Source: G039029935 sp039029935
GTDB lineage: Bacteria > Chloroflexota > Anaerolineae > Caldilineales > Caldilineaceae
Direction of reading: 5' to 3'
Assembly: GCA_039029935.1 (NCBI GenBank)
Contig: JBCCFC010000466.1
Location: 1 to 9,446 of the forward strand
Length of the DNA: 9,446 nucleotides
The notes under the pieces are model-generated. The model saw only the letters and a program-made list of their open reading frames with translations. It did not search any database and was not told the origin of the DNA. The position numbers were made by a program, and so were the translations under genes. Of the stretch, positions 1 to 6,799 are shown piece by piece (within the stretch, counting starts at the first letter, position 1; each line of letters opens with the position of its first letter).

Positions 1-3000
1 GCCCGTTACTACCAAATCGTCTCTGAAGCAGGCTTCGATTATCAAGCCCCGACGTGTCGGCTTATCTCCAATGTCACAGGCGAGGTGGTGACGGCGATGG
101 ATGCGACCTACTGGCGGCGACACATGCGTGACATGGTGCGCTTCTCTGCCGGAATGCGTCAGCTTGAAGCCGAAGACTGTCAGATCATGGTCGAAATTGG
201 TCCGCAACCCGTGTTGATGTGGCTGGGCAAACAGAACTGGCAGGGGGCAAAAGGGGTCAGTTGGCTACCCTCGTTGTGGTCAGTGCGCTCGGATTGGGAG
301 CAGATGTTGCAGAGCGCGGGCGAGATGTACACGCGTGGTGTTGCGATTGACTGGCAAGCATTTCACGGCGATGAACCCCGACGCAGGGTATCGCTGCCGA
401 CCTACCCTTGGCAACGTCAACGCTATTGGATACCCACGTCAACCACATCAACTGTCTCCGCGCAAGCGGTCACTAGCAAACAACGACAACAACTGCACCC
501 ACTGCTTGGCATACGCATGGACTCGGCCACCTTCCAGCAGAATGAAGTCCAGTTTGAAACACATCTCAGCGCAACTACGCCTGCGTATCTAACCGACCAT
601 CGCATCTATGACTATGCCATCCTGCCAACGACGGCTTATCTCGAAATGGTGTTACAGGCAGCGGCGCGGGTGCTGGATGAGCCAAGTTCGTTGCTGATTG
701 AAAACATCGCTATCCACCAAGCCATGATTCTGCCCGAAGACGACGAGAAGGCTGTTCAACTGATTCTCAAACCCACCACATCAGCAGGCATAGGTTGGCA
801 AATCTTTGGAGCAACCGATGAGGCATGGCAACTTCACGCCGAGGGTACGCTGCGCACAACAGAGGATTCAATACGTGAGCCTATCAAGCTATCTGTGTTG
901 CAAGCCAATTACACAGAAGAAATTGCCGTCAGCGACTTTTATGCAAGCTGTGAGGCGGGAAATCTCTTTTATGGACCAACGTTCCAACTGCTCCACAAAC
1001 TGTGGGTGCAAGATGAACACGCACTCGGCCATGTCGTTCTGACAGAGAGTCTGCGCCACGATGCCGCTACCTATCAGCTTCACCCTGCCCTGCTTGATGC
1101 CTGTCTACAGGTCTCCGGCGCACTCTTTATGGGCGATGAACAGACCTATCTGCCCATTGGCGTAGACCGCTTGGCCGTCATGGCGCAACCCACGCACGAA
1201 GTTTGGTGTGAAGCACAACGCCGTGTTGTGAACGACGAGATTTTTGCGATTGATCTGCAACTCTACAACCCCGACGGCACACCCGTTGCACACATTGACG
1301 GCCTACAGGTCAAGGCAACGACACAAGAGGCACTGGCACAGCGTCCCCTGTGGTACGACTGGCTCTATGAGGTAACATGGGAAGCACAGCCTCTTTCCAG
1401 TAATAGTGATACAAATAGCGTGCCGAAAGCCAACGCACCTTGGCTCATTTTTGCTGATGACACGGGCATGGGGCAACGCGTCGCCAACGTGCTACAGACA
1501 CGAGGTGAGCGCGTATTGCTCATCCACATGGGTGAAGCCTACACAGAACTTGATGCGCAGACCATCGAGATGAACCCAACGACTGCCGATGACTACCAGC
1601 AGCTATTGGCACGGTATCCGACGCCTGCGGGCATTGTTCATGCGTGGAGTCTGAACAGCCAGTCAACGCTTGAGGAGGGACTTTACGCATCGTGTGGCAC
1701 GGTGTTGCTGTTGATGCAGACCCTAAGCACGTTGCACAAACTGCCGCCACTGTGGTTGGTGACCCAAGGTGTTGTTATGCCGACGGGTGAACCAACCGCA
1801 TCCACACTGTCGCAATCCACCATCATGGGCATGGCAAAGGCCATACGTCTGGAATATAAACAGTTGGCGTGTGTGCATGTGGATATGGATGCGGATGCTT
1901 CTCTTGAGCGTAATGCGCAGATGCTTGCCGCCGAGTTGACCGCTGTGCAAACGGAGATGATTGAGGAACAGGTCGCCTATCACAACGGGAAGCGGCATGT
2001 TGCACGATTGACAAGAGCATCCACACAGGCAACAACAGAGACAGATACAGATGTTGTGCGCAGCGATGCGACTTACCTTATCACAGGTGGCTTGGGTGCT
2101 TTGGGGCTGCTGGCGGCACGATTGCTCGTTGAGTTGGGGGCAACAAGGCTGGTGCTGATGGGGCGCAGCCAGCCCAAAGCGGAAGCGCAGAAGACGCTTG
2201 ATACATTGACAGCGATGGGTGCGACCATCACAATTGCCCAAGCGGATGTGGCTGATGGCAAACACGTAGCAAATGCGTTGAATGCCATTGACAAGGACTA
2301 TCCACTGCGTGGTGTCATCTACGCAGCAGGTGTATTAGATGACGGTGCGATAATGAACCAGCGTTGGTCTCGCTTTACAACCGTCTTCGCACCCAAGGTG
2401 ATGGGGGCCTGGCATCTACACACCCTCACTCAGGATACGCCGCTCGATTTCTTTATCCTCTTCTCGTCGATTGCCGCACTGTTTGGCTCGGCAGGGCAGG
2501 CCAATCACGGCGCAGCCAATGCCTTTCTGGATGCGTTGGCCCATCATCGACAGGCACAGGGCTTACCCGCACGCTCCATCAACTGGGGAGCTTGGTCCGA
2601 GGTTGGGCAGGCCGCGGGATATGTCGCGCAGATGGATGGCACAGGTATGGGCGTGATTTCGCCGACGCAGGGCATCGAGGTGCTGGCGCATTTGCTGACC
2701 CAAGCACAAACCTACCAACAAGTTCAAGTCGGCGTCACGCCTATCGACTGGCTACGTTATGACGAGAATACTGCTTTTTATCAAAAATTCGAGCAAGCGT
2801 CAAGACCTGCCAACTCACAGACCAATTCGCTGGTCGAACAAGTTGCAGGCAAAGATGCGGAGATACAGCAGCAACTGCTGACCACCTACATTCAGGAACA
2901 GGTGGCGCACATACTACAGCATGACAGCATCGAACACATCGACGCCTCACATCGCTTCCGTGAGCTAGGCATGGATTCGCTCACCTCGATGGAACTGCGC

Positions 3001-4245
3001 AATCGTTTGCAAGAGGCATTGGATCATCCGCTGTCAGCCGGGGTTGTTTTTAACTTCCCTGCACCGGATTCGTTGGCGGCACACATTGTGCAAGACGTGC
3101 TGTCAATGGAAAATGAGTCATCCAGCGATATCGTTGAGGTGATTTCACCAACAATCGAATCTGTCGAGCCTATCGTAATACCAAGCCAGCGGGGTAGGCA
3201 CTCTCTAGTGCCGGTCGCATTAGAGAATGCACACCCCACTACCACACCCATGCGGACATACACATTGGAACTGTACGGACTTGCCATTCACATCAGCGAA
3301 TGGGGAGATGAAAATGCACCACCGATTCTCTGTCAACATGGCATCATGGATCAAGGCGAGACATGGGCGAATGTGGCCGAGCGACTGGTGTCGGCAGGCT
3401 ATCGTGTGATTGCGCCGGACCTGCGCGGGCATGGTCACTCTGCACATGTCGGCGTGGGGGGCAGCTATCACCTGCGCGACTTTGTGGGCGACATGGATGG
3501 CATTTTGGCGCAGCTAGCACTTGACAATGTGACGCTGGTGGGGCATTCACTGGGGTCAATCGTCACCACGCTCTACCTCGCAGCCCGACAGCACAGTCAA
3601 CCCAGCCGCGTGAAGCAGCTTATACTGGTCGAGCCGATCATGCCTGCGGTTGATGATGGTTCGTGGGTCTTTGCGCAGCAACTCGACACACACCTGCGCT
3701 ATCTCGATGTCACGTCGCCACGCAATGGCAACGGGGCGACAAGCAGCATTCACCAGAATGGAACACATCGCCCACTGTTGGAACACACAATGCTGGAACA
3801 CACAATGCTGGAACATACAATGATGACCAGCATTACCGATGCCGCCGAGCGTCTACGCCAAGTCAACGCTATTCCGCAGACGGCAGCGTTGCACATGGCC
3901 GAGCGGTTGACCCAGCGACGCAATGGCGGTTTCATCTGGCGGTGGGATGCGCGGCTCGATGCACATGATGGCGTACTCATGGCTGGACTCACACAGGACG
4001 CCTATGTCAAAATGCTGGGGCAGATTGCTGTCCCCGTCCATCTCGTCTATGGCACGGGCAGTGGGTGGCTCAACGCCAGCGAGAAAGAGGCCATCCAAAC
4101 GGCTCTGCCCAACACAGCCCCCGTCGTACTGGCGGGTGGGCATAATCTACATGTTGAAACAGCGACGGCACTGGCAGATGTGTTGTTGCAAACGATTGAG
4201 AAAGAAAAAACCGTAGAGGGTGCGGAGAACGCAGAGATTTCCTAG
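1..4245 (+). CDS. Type I modular polyketide synthase, C-terminal part: AT(end)-DH-KR-ACP-alpha/beta hydrolase (partial at 5' end)
   Basis: The frame is open from base 1, and its first codons read as the end of an acyltransferase, so the gene starts upstream; 1414 residues are visible (numbered from base 1). Residues 1-75 are the AT tail (EIGPQPVL at 65-72), followed by the post-AT PTYPWQRQRYW at 133-143. DH is about 166-440, with catalytic His200 in HxxxDxxxxP (Gly of the usual motif is Asp) and Asp366 in LLDACLQ. The structural half of KR is about 455-680. The catalytic half is about 690-920: TGGLGALG at 695-702, an LDD motif at 779-781 (B-type, D-hydroxyl), Lys799, Ser823, Asn840, but His836 where Tyr is expected. 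No enoylreductase is inserted. ACP is about 958-1033, with phosphopantetheine Ser993 in LGMDSL. The C-terminal alpha/beta hydrolase (about 1084-1403) has GHSLG with Ser1183 and a late GGH (His1381). Inference: this terminal module makes an enoyl or hydroxyacyl unit, and the hydrolase releases the chain. AT specificity cannot be read. Confidence 0.96.
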   Translation, partial: ARYYQIVSEAGFDYQAPTCRLISNVTGEVVTAMDATYWRRHMRDMVRFSAGMRQLEAEDCQIMVEIGPQPVLMWLGKQNWQGAKGVSWLPSLWSVRSDWEQMLQSAGEMYTRGVAIDWQAFHGDEPRRRVSLPTYPWQRQRYWIPTSTTSTVSAQAVTSKQRQQLHPLLGIRMDSATFQQNEVQFETHLSATTPAYLTDHRIYDYAILPTTAYLEMVLQAAARVLDEPSSLLIENIAIHQAMILPEDDEKAVQLILKPTTSAGIGWQIFGATDEAWQLHAEGTLRTTEDSIREPIKLSVLQANYTEEIAVSDFYASCEAGNLFYGPTFQLLHKLWVQDEHALGHVVLTESLRHDAATYQLHPALLDACLQVSGALFMGDEQTYLPIGVDRLAVMAQPTHEVWCEAQRRVVNDEIFAIDLQLYNPDGTPVAHIDGLQVKATTQEALAQRPLWYDWLYEVTWEAQPLSSNSDTNSVPKANAPWLIFADDTGMGQRVANVLQTRGERVLLIHMGEAYTELDAQTIEMNPTTADDYQQLLARYPTPAGIVHAWSLNSQSTLEEGLYASCGTVLLLMQTLSTLHKLPPLWLVTQGVVMPTGEPTASTLSQSTIMGMAKAIRLEYKQLACVHVDMDADASLERNAQMLAAELTAVQTEMIEEQVAYHNGKRHVARLTRASTQATTETDTDVVRSDATYLITGGLGALGLLAARLLVELGATRLVLMGRSQPKAEAQKTLDTLTAMGATITIAQADVADGKHVANALNAIDKDYPLRGVIYAAGVLDDGAIMNQRWSRFTTVFAPKVMGAWHLHTLTQDTPLDFFILFSSIAALFGSAGQANHGAANAFLDALAHHRQAQGLPARSINWGAWSEVGQAAGYVAQMDGTGMGVISPTQGIEVLAHLLTQAQTYQQVQVGVTPIDWLRYDENTAFYQKFEQASRPANSQTNSLVEQVAGKDAEIQQQLLTTYIQEQVAHILQHDSIEHIDASHRFRELGMDSLTSMELRNRLQEALDHPLSAGVVFNFPAPDSLAAHIVQDVLSMENESSSDIVEVISPTIESVEPIVIPSQRGRHSLVPVALENAHPTTTPMRTYTLELYGLAIHISEWGDENAPPILCQHGIMDQGETWANVAERLVSAGYRVIAPDLRGHGHSAHVGVGGSYHLRDFVGDMDGILAQLALDNVTLVGHSLGSIVTTLYLAARQHSQPSRVKQLILVEPIMPAVDDGSWVFAQQLDTHLRYLDVTSPRNGNGATSSIHQNGTHRPLLEHTMLEHTMLEHTMMTSITDAAERLRQVNAIPQTAALHMAERLTQRRNGGFIWRWDARLDAHDGVLMAGLTQDAYVKMLGQIAVPVHLVYGTGSGWLNASEKEAIQTALPNTAPVVLAGGHNLHVETATALADVLLQTIEKEKTVEGAENAEIS
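3778..3822 (+). repeat. Three in-frame tandem copies of a 15-bp unit (LEHTM x3) in the hydrolase lid region
   Basis: The unit ctggaacacacaatg occurs three times head to tail. The first copy begins ttg, and the third has cat for cac. It encodes LEHTM-LEHTM-LEHTM at residues 1260-1274 of the visible PKS. It falls between the nucleophile (Ser1183) and the catalytic His (1381), where alpha/beta hydrolases carry a variable lid, so a 15-bp change in copy number would keep the frame. The near-identity of the copies indicates recent duplication by slippage. Confidence 0.9.
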
Positions 4246-4287
4246 AGAGGTATTGATGAGTGGCAAGACGGCACGGGCGTGAAAGTA

Positions 4288-4354
4288 GCATGGGTATCCT
4301 TGTCCGTCGCACAAACTTCGGGCTGTCGCCCAACACGGACAAGGATGTCCATGC
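4288..4354. repeat. 20-bp inverted repeat (palindromic element) in the gap after the PKS
   Basis: The arm at 4288-4307 pairs with 4335-4354. The match is perfect except for two positions, both G-U wobbles if transcribed, with a 27-base loop. The core is atccttgtccgt against acggacaaggat. It starts about 43 bases after the PKS stop and ends 60 bases before the next start codon. It could form a strong RNA hairpin, but no run of T follows it, so a standard intrinsic terminator is not supported. It may be a dispersed palindromic repeat or a processing or attenuation hairpin within a long transcript. The rest of the 168-base gap holds no credible gene. Confidence 0.75.
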
Positions 4355-4373
4355 CACTATAAATCACACAGTA

Positions 4374-4396
4374 GGGGCGAACCCTTGCGGTCGCCC
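4374..4396. repeat. Small GGGGCGA...TCGCCC palindrome
   Basis: The sequence ggggcgaaccc, a short loop and ggtcgccc form an 8-bp stem with one bulged A (arms about 4375-4383 and 4389-4396). I recall closely similar taggggcga...tcgccc sequences as dispersed intergenic repeats in several bacterial genomes, including Chloroflexota; this is memory, not a search. It lies just 5 bases upstream of the ribosome-binding site (GGAG at 4402-4405) of the following dehydrogenase gene and could affect its translation. Confidence 0.6.
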
Positions 4397-4413
4397 AGAA
4401 TGGAGCAATCTAT

Positions 4414-5265
4414 ATGACAATTCAAACGGTTGGTGTTGTGGGTGCGGGCGTCATGGGACGCGGTGTCTCCCATGCCTTGGCCGAAACGGGTCACGATGTG
4501 ATCCTGCTGGACCTCTCCGATGAGATTTTAGAGAGTGCCAGAAACGAGATCAAGACCAATGTACGTATGTACTCGGTTTTTTCCAAGGACAAATCAATCA
4601 AACCCAATGACGTGCTGTCACGCATCACCTTTTCGACCGACTACGAATTGTTGGCCGATGTGGACTACTTGGTTGAGAATGCCACCGAGAAATGGGAAAT
4701 CAAGAAGCCTATCTATGAGCAGTTGGACATGATCTGCCCCAAAGAGTGTATTCTGGCAGTCAACACCTCAGCCATTCCCATCACCCGTGTCGGTGGGTTG
4801 ACAGCGCGCAAAGAGCAGGTCATCGGGGTTCACTTTATGAACCCCGTACCGCTCAAGCCAATGGTTGAGGTCATCCGCGCCTACCACACCTCTGAGGAGA
4901 CCATTGAGCGCACCACTACCCTGCTCAAGCAGATGGGCAAGGAGAGCGTGGTCATCAACGACTCGTCGGGCTTTGTCACCAACCGTGTGATGATGTTGAC
5001 TGTCAACGAGGCTATCTTCCTCTTGCAGGAGGGGGTTGCCACGGCCAACGACATCGACCAACTTTTCCGCCATTGCTTTGGTCACAAAATGGGGCCGCTG
5101 GAGACAGCCGACCTGATTGGGCTGGACACAGTGCTGCTATCGATTGAAGTGCTGTACGAGAATTTCAAAGAAAGTAAATATCGCCCCTGTCCGTTGCTAC
5201 AGAAGATGGTCGATGCAGGATTGTATGGCCGGAAGAGTGGCGAAGGGTTTTATAAATATTCTTAA
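4414..5265 (+). CDS. 3-hydroxyacyl-CoA dehydrogenase-like enzyme, probably acting on an ACP-bound substrate (ClbD/ZmaG/FkbK-like role)
   Basis: An NAD-dependent oxidoreductase of 283 residues, the usual length of bacterial 3-hydroxybutyryl-CoA dehydrogenases. The N-terminal Rossmann fold shows GAGVMGRG at residues 10-17. The family's catalytic set is present and correctly spaced: Ser119 (NTSA), His140 (GVHFMNP), Glu152 and Asn190 (FVTNR). The C-terminal helical domain carries GPLETADLIGLD, and the protein ends with GLYGRKSGEGFYKY, typical of the family. The start is supported by GGAG at 4402-4405, 8 bases upstream. It is followed after 13 bases by a free-standing ACP gene and then by a ligase and an acyl-CoA dehydrogenase. 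In zwittermicin and colibactin pathways this paralogue oxidises the seryl-ACP hydroxyl to an aldehyde; the FK520-type paralogue acts on glyceryl-ACP. With an amino acid ligase next door, the seryl substrate is favoured here (inference). A catabolic role on 3-hydroxybutyryl-CoA is possible but less consistent with context. Confidence 0.93.
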   Translation: MTIQTVGVVGAGVMGRGVSHALAETGHDVILLDLSDEILESARNEIKTNVRMYSVFSKDKSIKPNDVLSRITFSTDYELLADVDYLVENATEKWEIKKPIYEQLDMICPKECILAVNTSAIPITRVGGLTARKEQVIGVHFMNPVPLKPMVEVIRAYHTSEETIERTTTLLKQMGKESVVINDSSGFVTNRVMMLTVNEAIFLLQEGVATANDIDQLFRHCFGHKMGPLETADLIGLDTVLLSIEVLYENFKESKYRPCPLLQKMVDAGLYGRKSGEGFYKYS

Positions 5266-5278
5266 GGAGAGAAACTAA

Positions 5279-5515
5279 ATGAAGACAGAAATACGTGAAT
5301 TTTTATCAGAACATATTCCAAACCATGAATTGCAGGATAGCGACGACTTTTTTGACATGGGGTTGGTGAATTCGCTCTTTGCCATGCAGCTTGTCCTCTT
5401 TATTGAACAGGAGTTTGATGTGGAGATTGAGGGCGATGATCTCGACTTTAGCAATTTCCGTACCATCAACGCCATTGCGGGATTGGTTGAACGGTTGACG
5501 CTTGTGCCAGCATAG
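5279..5515 (+). CDS. Free-standing acyl carrier protein carrying the extender unit
   Basis: A 78-residue acidic protein of the phosphopantetheine-binding family. The prosthetic-group Ser32 lies in GLVNSLFAMQL: the common DSL is NSL here, a form I associate with the discrete ACPs of methoxymalonyl- and aminomalonyl-ACP pathways (ClbE/FkbJ type). Helix II and the acidic loop follow (FIEQEFDVEIEGDDLDFSNF). The start is fixed by a strong AAGGAGA eight bases upstream that overlaps the stop of the preceding gene; the spacing to both neighbours is 13-14 bases, so the three genes are very likely co-transcribed. Inferred role: it holds the amino acid loaded by the downstream ligase while the two dehydrogenases modify it, then gives the product to an AT domain. 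It is too small and isolated to be a PKS module fragment. Confidence 0.93.
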   Translation: MKTEIREFLSEHIPNHELQDSDDFFDMGLVNSLFAMQLVLFIEQEFDVEIEGDDLDFSNFRTINAIAGLVERLTLVPA

Positions 5516-5529
5516 CAGAGAGACAATAT

Positions 5530-6711
5530 ATGCCTACAATTACCATTCCGCTCAACAAAGCTGTGCCGCTGGGGTTGGGGTCGGAGCTACAAAAGCGGCT
5601 CTTTTTTGTGTCCAGCGAAATCCGCGATTTTTCGCTGGTGGAGCGCAATGACAAGATTGAAGCCATAGAAATCACCACCGCCACCAAAGCCAGTGACGGA
5701 TTGGCCGAAAAGGTCAACTATGTCGTCGCAAGCGACATCCTCAAGCAGAAGGTGTTCCGCCCCAAAGTGACATGGCAGTCCCGCACACAGGATGCGGCAT
5801 TCCATGAAAACATGTTTGATACATTGGTGGACCAAGGGGTTGCCTATGAAGCGGGTGAAGGGCAGGTTGGGTTTGGCGAGCCGTTGATCAGCCTGATTGA
5901 CTACCTTGATCAACGTGTGAAGAAGATTGCGCTGGCGATGCCCAACGCCCAAGAATATCAGTACCCAACGCTGCTGCCTACCAGTGTATTGGACACCTTT
6001 GGCTACTTTGGATCCTTCCCTCATTTTGCGATGTTTGTGACCCGTCTGCACAACGATCTCGATGTCTACCGTGCTTTTCGAGCCGAGTATGACGATCAGG
6101 GTGGGCTGTCACCGAGCCTTTTCACCCACTGTCACAATCACGATTACTGTCTGCCACCCACCATGTGCTATCACACCTATCATCAGTTGCGCGATAGCAC
6201 GGTTGCCCAAAACCGCGTCGTCACCGCCAAGGGCAAATCCTTCCGCTTTGAGGCGCAATACTATCGGGGGCTAGAGCGATTGTGGGACTTTACGATCCGC
6301 GAAATTGTCTTTTTGGGAACCAAAGAATTTGTGCTGGAAGCACGTCAAGCCTTTATGCAAGCGTCGTTTGAGTTAATGGATGAACTGGGCATACAGGGTT
6401 TTTGCGAAGTTGCCAACGATCCCTTCTTTGTGGCGCAGGACACCGCAGGCAAAATCTTCTCGCAACGCATGATGGAGTTGAAGTATGAGCTGCGGCTCAA
6501 TGTGGACCCAGAACGCACCATTGCCGCCGCCTCATTCAACTTCCATGAGCATTTCTTTGGCGAAACCTTTAACATCAGCCATAGCGATCAGTCACCGATT
6601 CTGACGGGTTGTGTGGGGTTTGGCCTGGAGCGCTTGGTCTATGCGTTCTTGTGTCAATATGGGCTGGATGAAGCGAAATGGCCGCAGGCGATTCGACAGG
6701 GTTTACGGTAA
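5530..6711 (+). CDS. Class II aminoacyl-tRNA-synthetase-like amino acid:[carrier protein] ligase
   Basis: A 393-residue protein resembling the catalytic core of atypical (archaeal-type) seryl-tRNA synthetase. Motif 2 is visible as SFRFE (Arg239), followed by GLERLWDFTIREIVFLG, and motif 3 as GFGLERL (Arg368). Candidate zinc ligands are Cys213 (PPTMCYH), Glu258 (REIV) and Cys361 (TGCVGFG). Their spacing of 45 and 103 residues equals that I recall for Bradyrhizobium Bll0957 (Cys131, Glu176, Cys279), an enzyme that charges glycine onto a small carrier protein. There is no anticodon- or tRNA-binding arm. Residues 1 to about 82 form an N-terminal extension relative to Bll0957, function unknown. 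Such ligases form an aminoacyl-adenylate and transfer the amino acid to phosphopantetheine. The gene sits 14 bases after an ACP gene, its likely partner; the RBS is weak (GAGAG), so translational coupling is plausible. Serine is the substrate that would make sense of the two adjacent dehydrogenases; glycine or alanine are alternatives. Confidence 0.88.
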   Translation: MPTITIPLNKAVPLGLGSELQKRLFFVSSEIRDFSLVERNDKIEAIEITTATKASDGLAEKVNYVVASDILKQKVFRPKVTWQSRTQDAAFHENMFDTLVDQGVAYEAGEGQVGFGEPLISLIDYLDQRVKKIALAMPNAQEYQYPTLLPTSVLDTFGYFGSFPHFAMFVTRLHNDLDVYRAFRAEYDDQGGLSPSLFTHCHNHDYCLPPTMCYHTYHQLRDSTVAQNRVVTAKGKSFRFEAQYYRGLERLWDFTIREIVFLGTKEFVLEARQAFMQASFELMDELGIQGFCEVANDPFFVAQDTAGKIFSQRMMELKYELRLNVDPERTIAAASFNFHEHFFGETFNISHSDQSPILTGCVGFGLERLVYAFLCQYGLDEAKWPQAIRQGLR

Positions 6712-6713
6712 TT

Positions 6714-6773
6714 AGTAGGTCGGTATTCGGTGTGTCAGTATTCGGTACTGACCTACTGACTTACCGACCTACT
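6714..6773. repeat. 60-bp palindromic repeat, copy 1 (12-bp terminal inverted repeat)
   Basis: The arms agtaggtcggta (6714-6725) and taccgacctact (6762-6773) are perfect inverted repeats. Inside, gtcagta (6734-6740) and tactgac (6746-6752) form a 7-bp hairpin with a ttcgg loop, and gtattcggt occurs twice (6723, 6738). It begins 2 bases after the ligase stop and ends 26 bases before the acyl-CoA dehydrogenase start. A related palindrome lies at 8741-8802. No T-run follows, so termination is unproven; a hairpin here could still affect expression of the next gene relative to the first three. Confidence 0.8.
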
Positions 6774-6799
6774 GAACACCAGTGAAAGAATAGATAGCA

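Noticed and set aside
85..87. GTG at 85 as the start of the PKS gene
   Set aside because: The frame is open to base 1 and upstream codons encode conserved acyltransferase sequence (LISNVTGE), so the gene enters from outside the window.
1315..2070. Enoylreductase domain between DH and KR
   Set aside because: The roughly 240 residues fit the structural half of the KR; no enoylreductase nucleotide-binding motif is seen before TGGLGALG.
1723..2265. 180-residue minus-strand open frame
   Set aside because: Antisense to the conserved KR region, Cys- and His-rich low-quality composition, no recognisable domain.
4260..4523. 87-residue plus-strand open frame starting in the gap
   Set aside because: Runs through the palindromes and overlaps the dehydrogenase in another frame; no Shine-Dalgarno and Cys/Arg/Gly-rich nonsense composition.
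5587..6051. 154-residue minus-strand open frame
   Set aside because: Lies fully inside the ligase gene in antisense and resembles no family.
5530..6711. A genuine seryl-tRNA synthetase or self-resistance tRNA synthetase
   Set aside because: No tRNA-binding arm is visible, the zinc-ligand spacing fits carrier-protein ligases, and the gene directly follows an ACP gene.
6714..6773. CRISPR array or intrinsic terminator
   Set aside because: No regularly spaced identical direct repeats with spacers, and no T-run after the hairpin.
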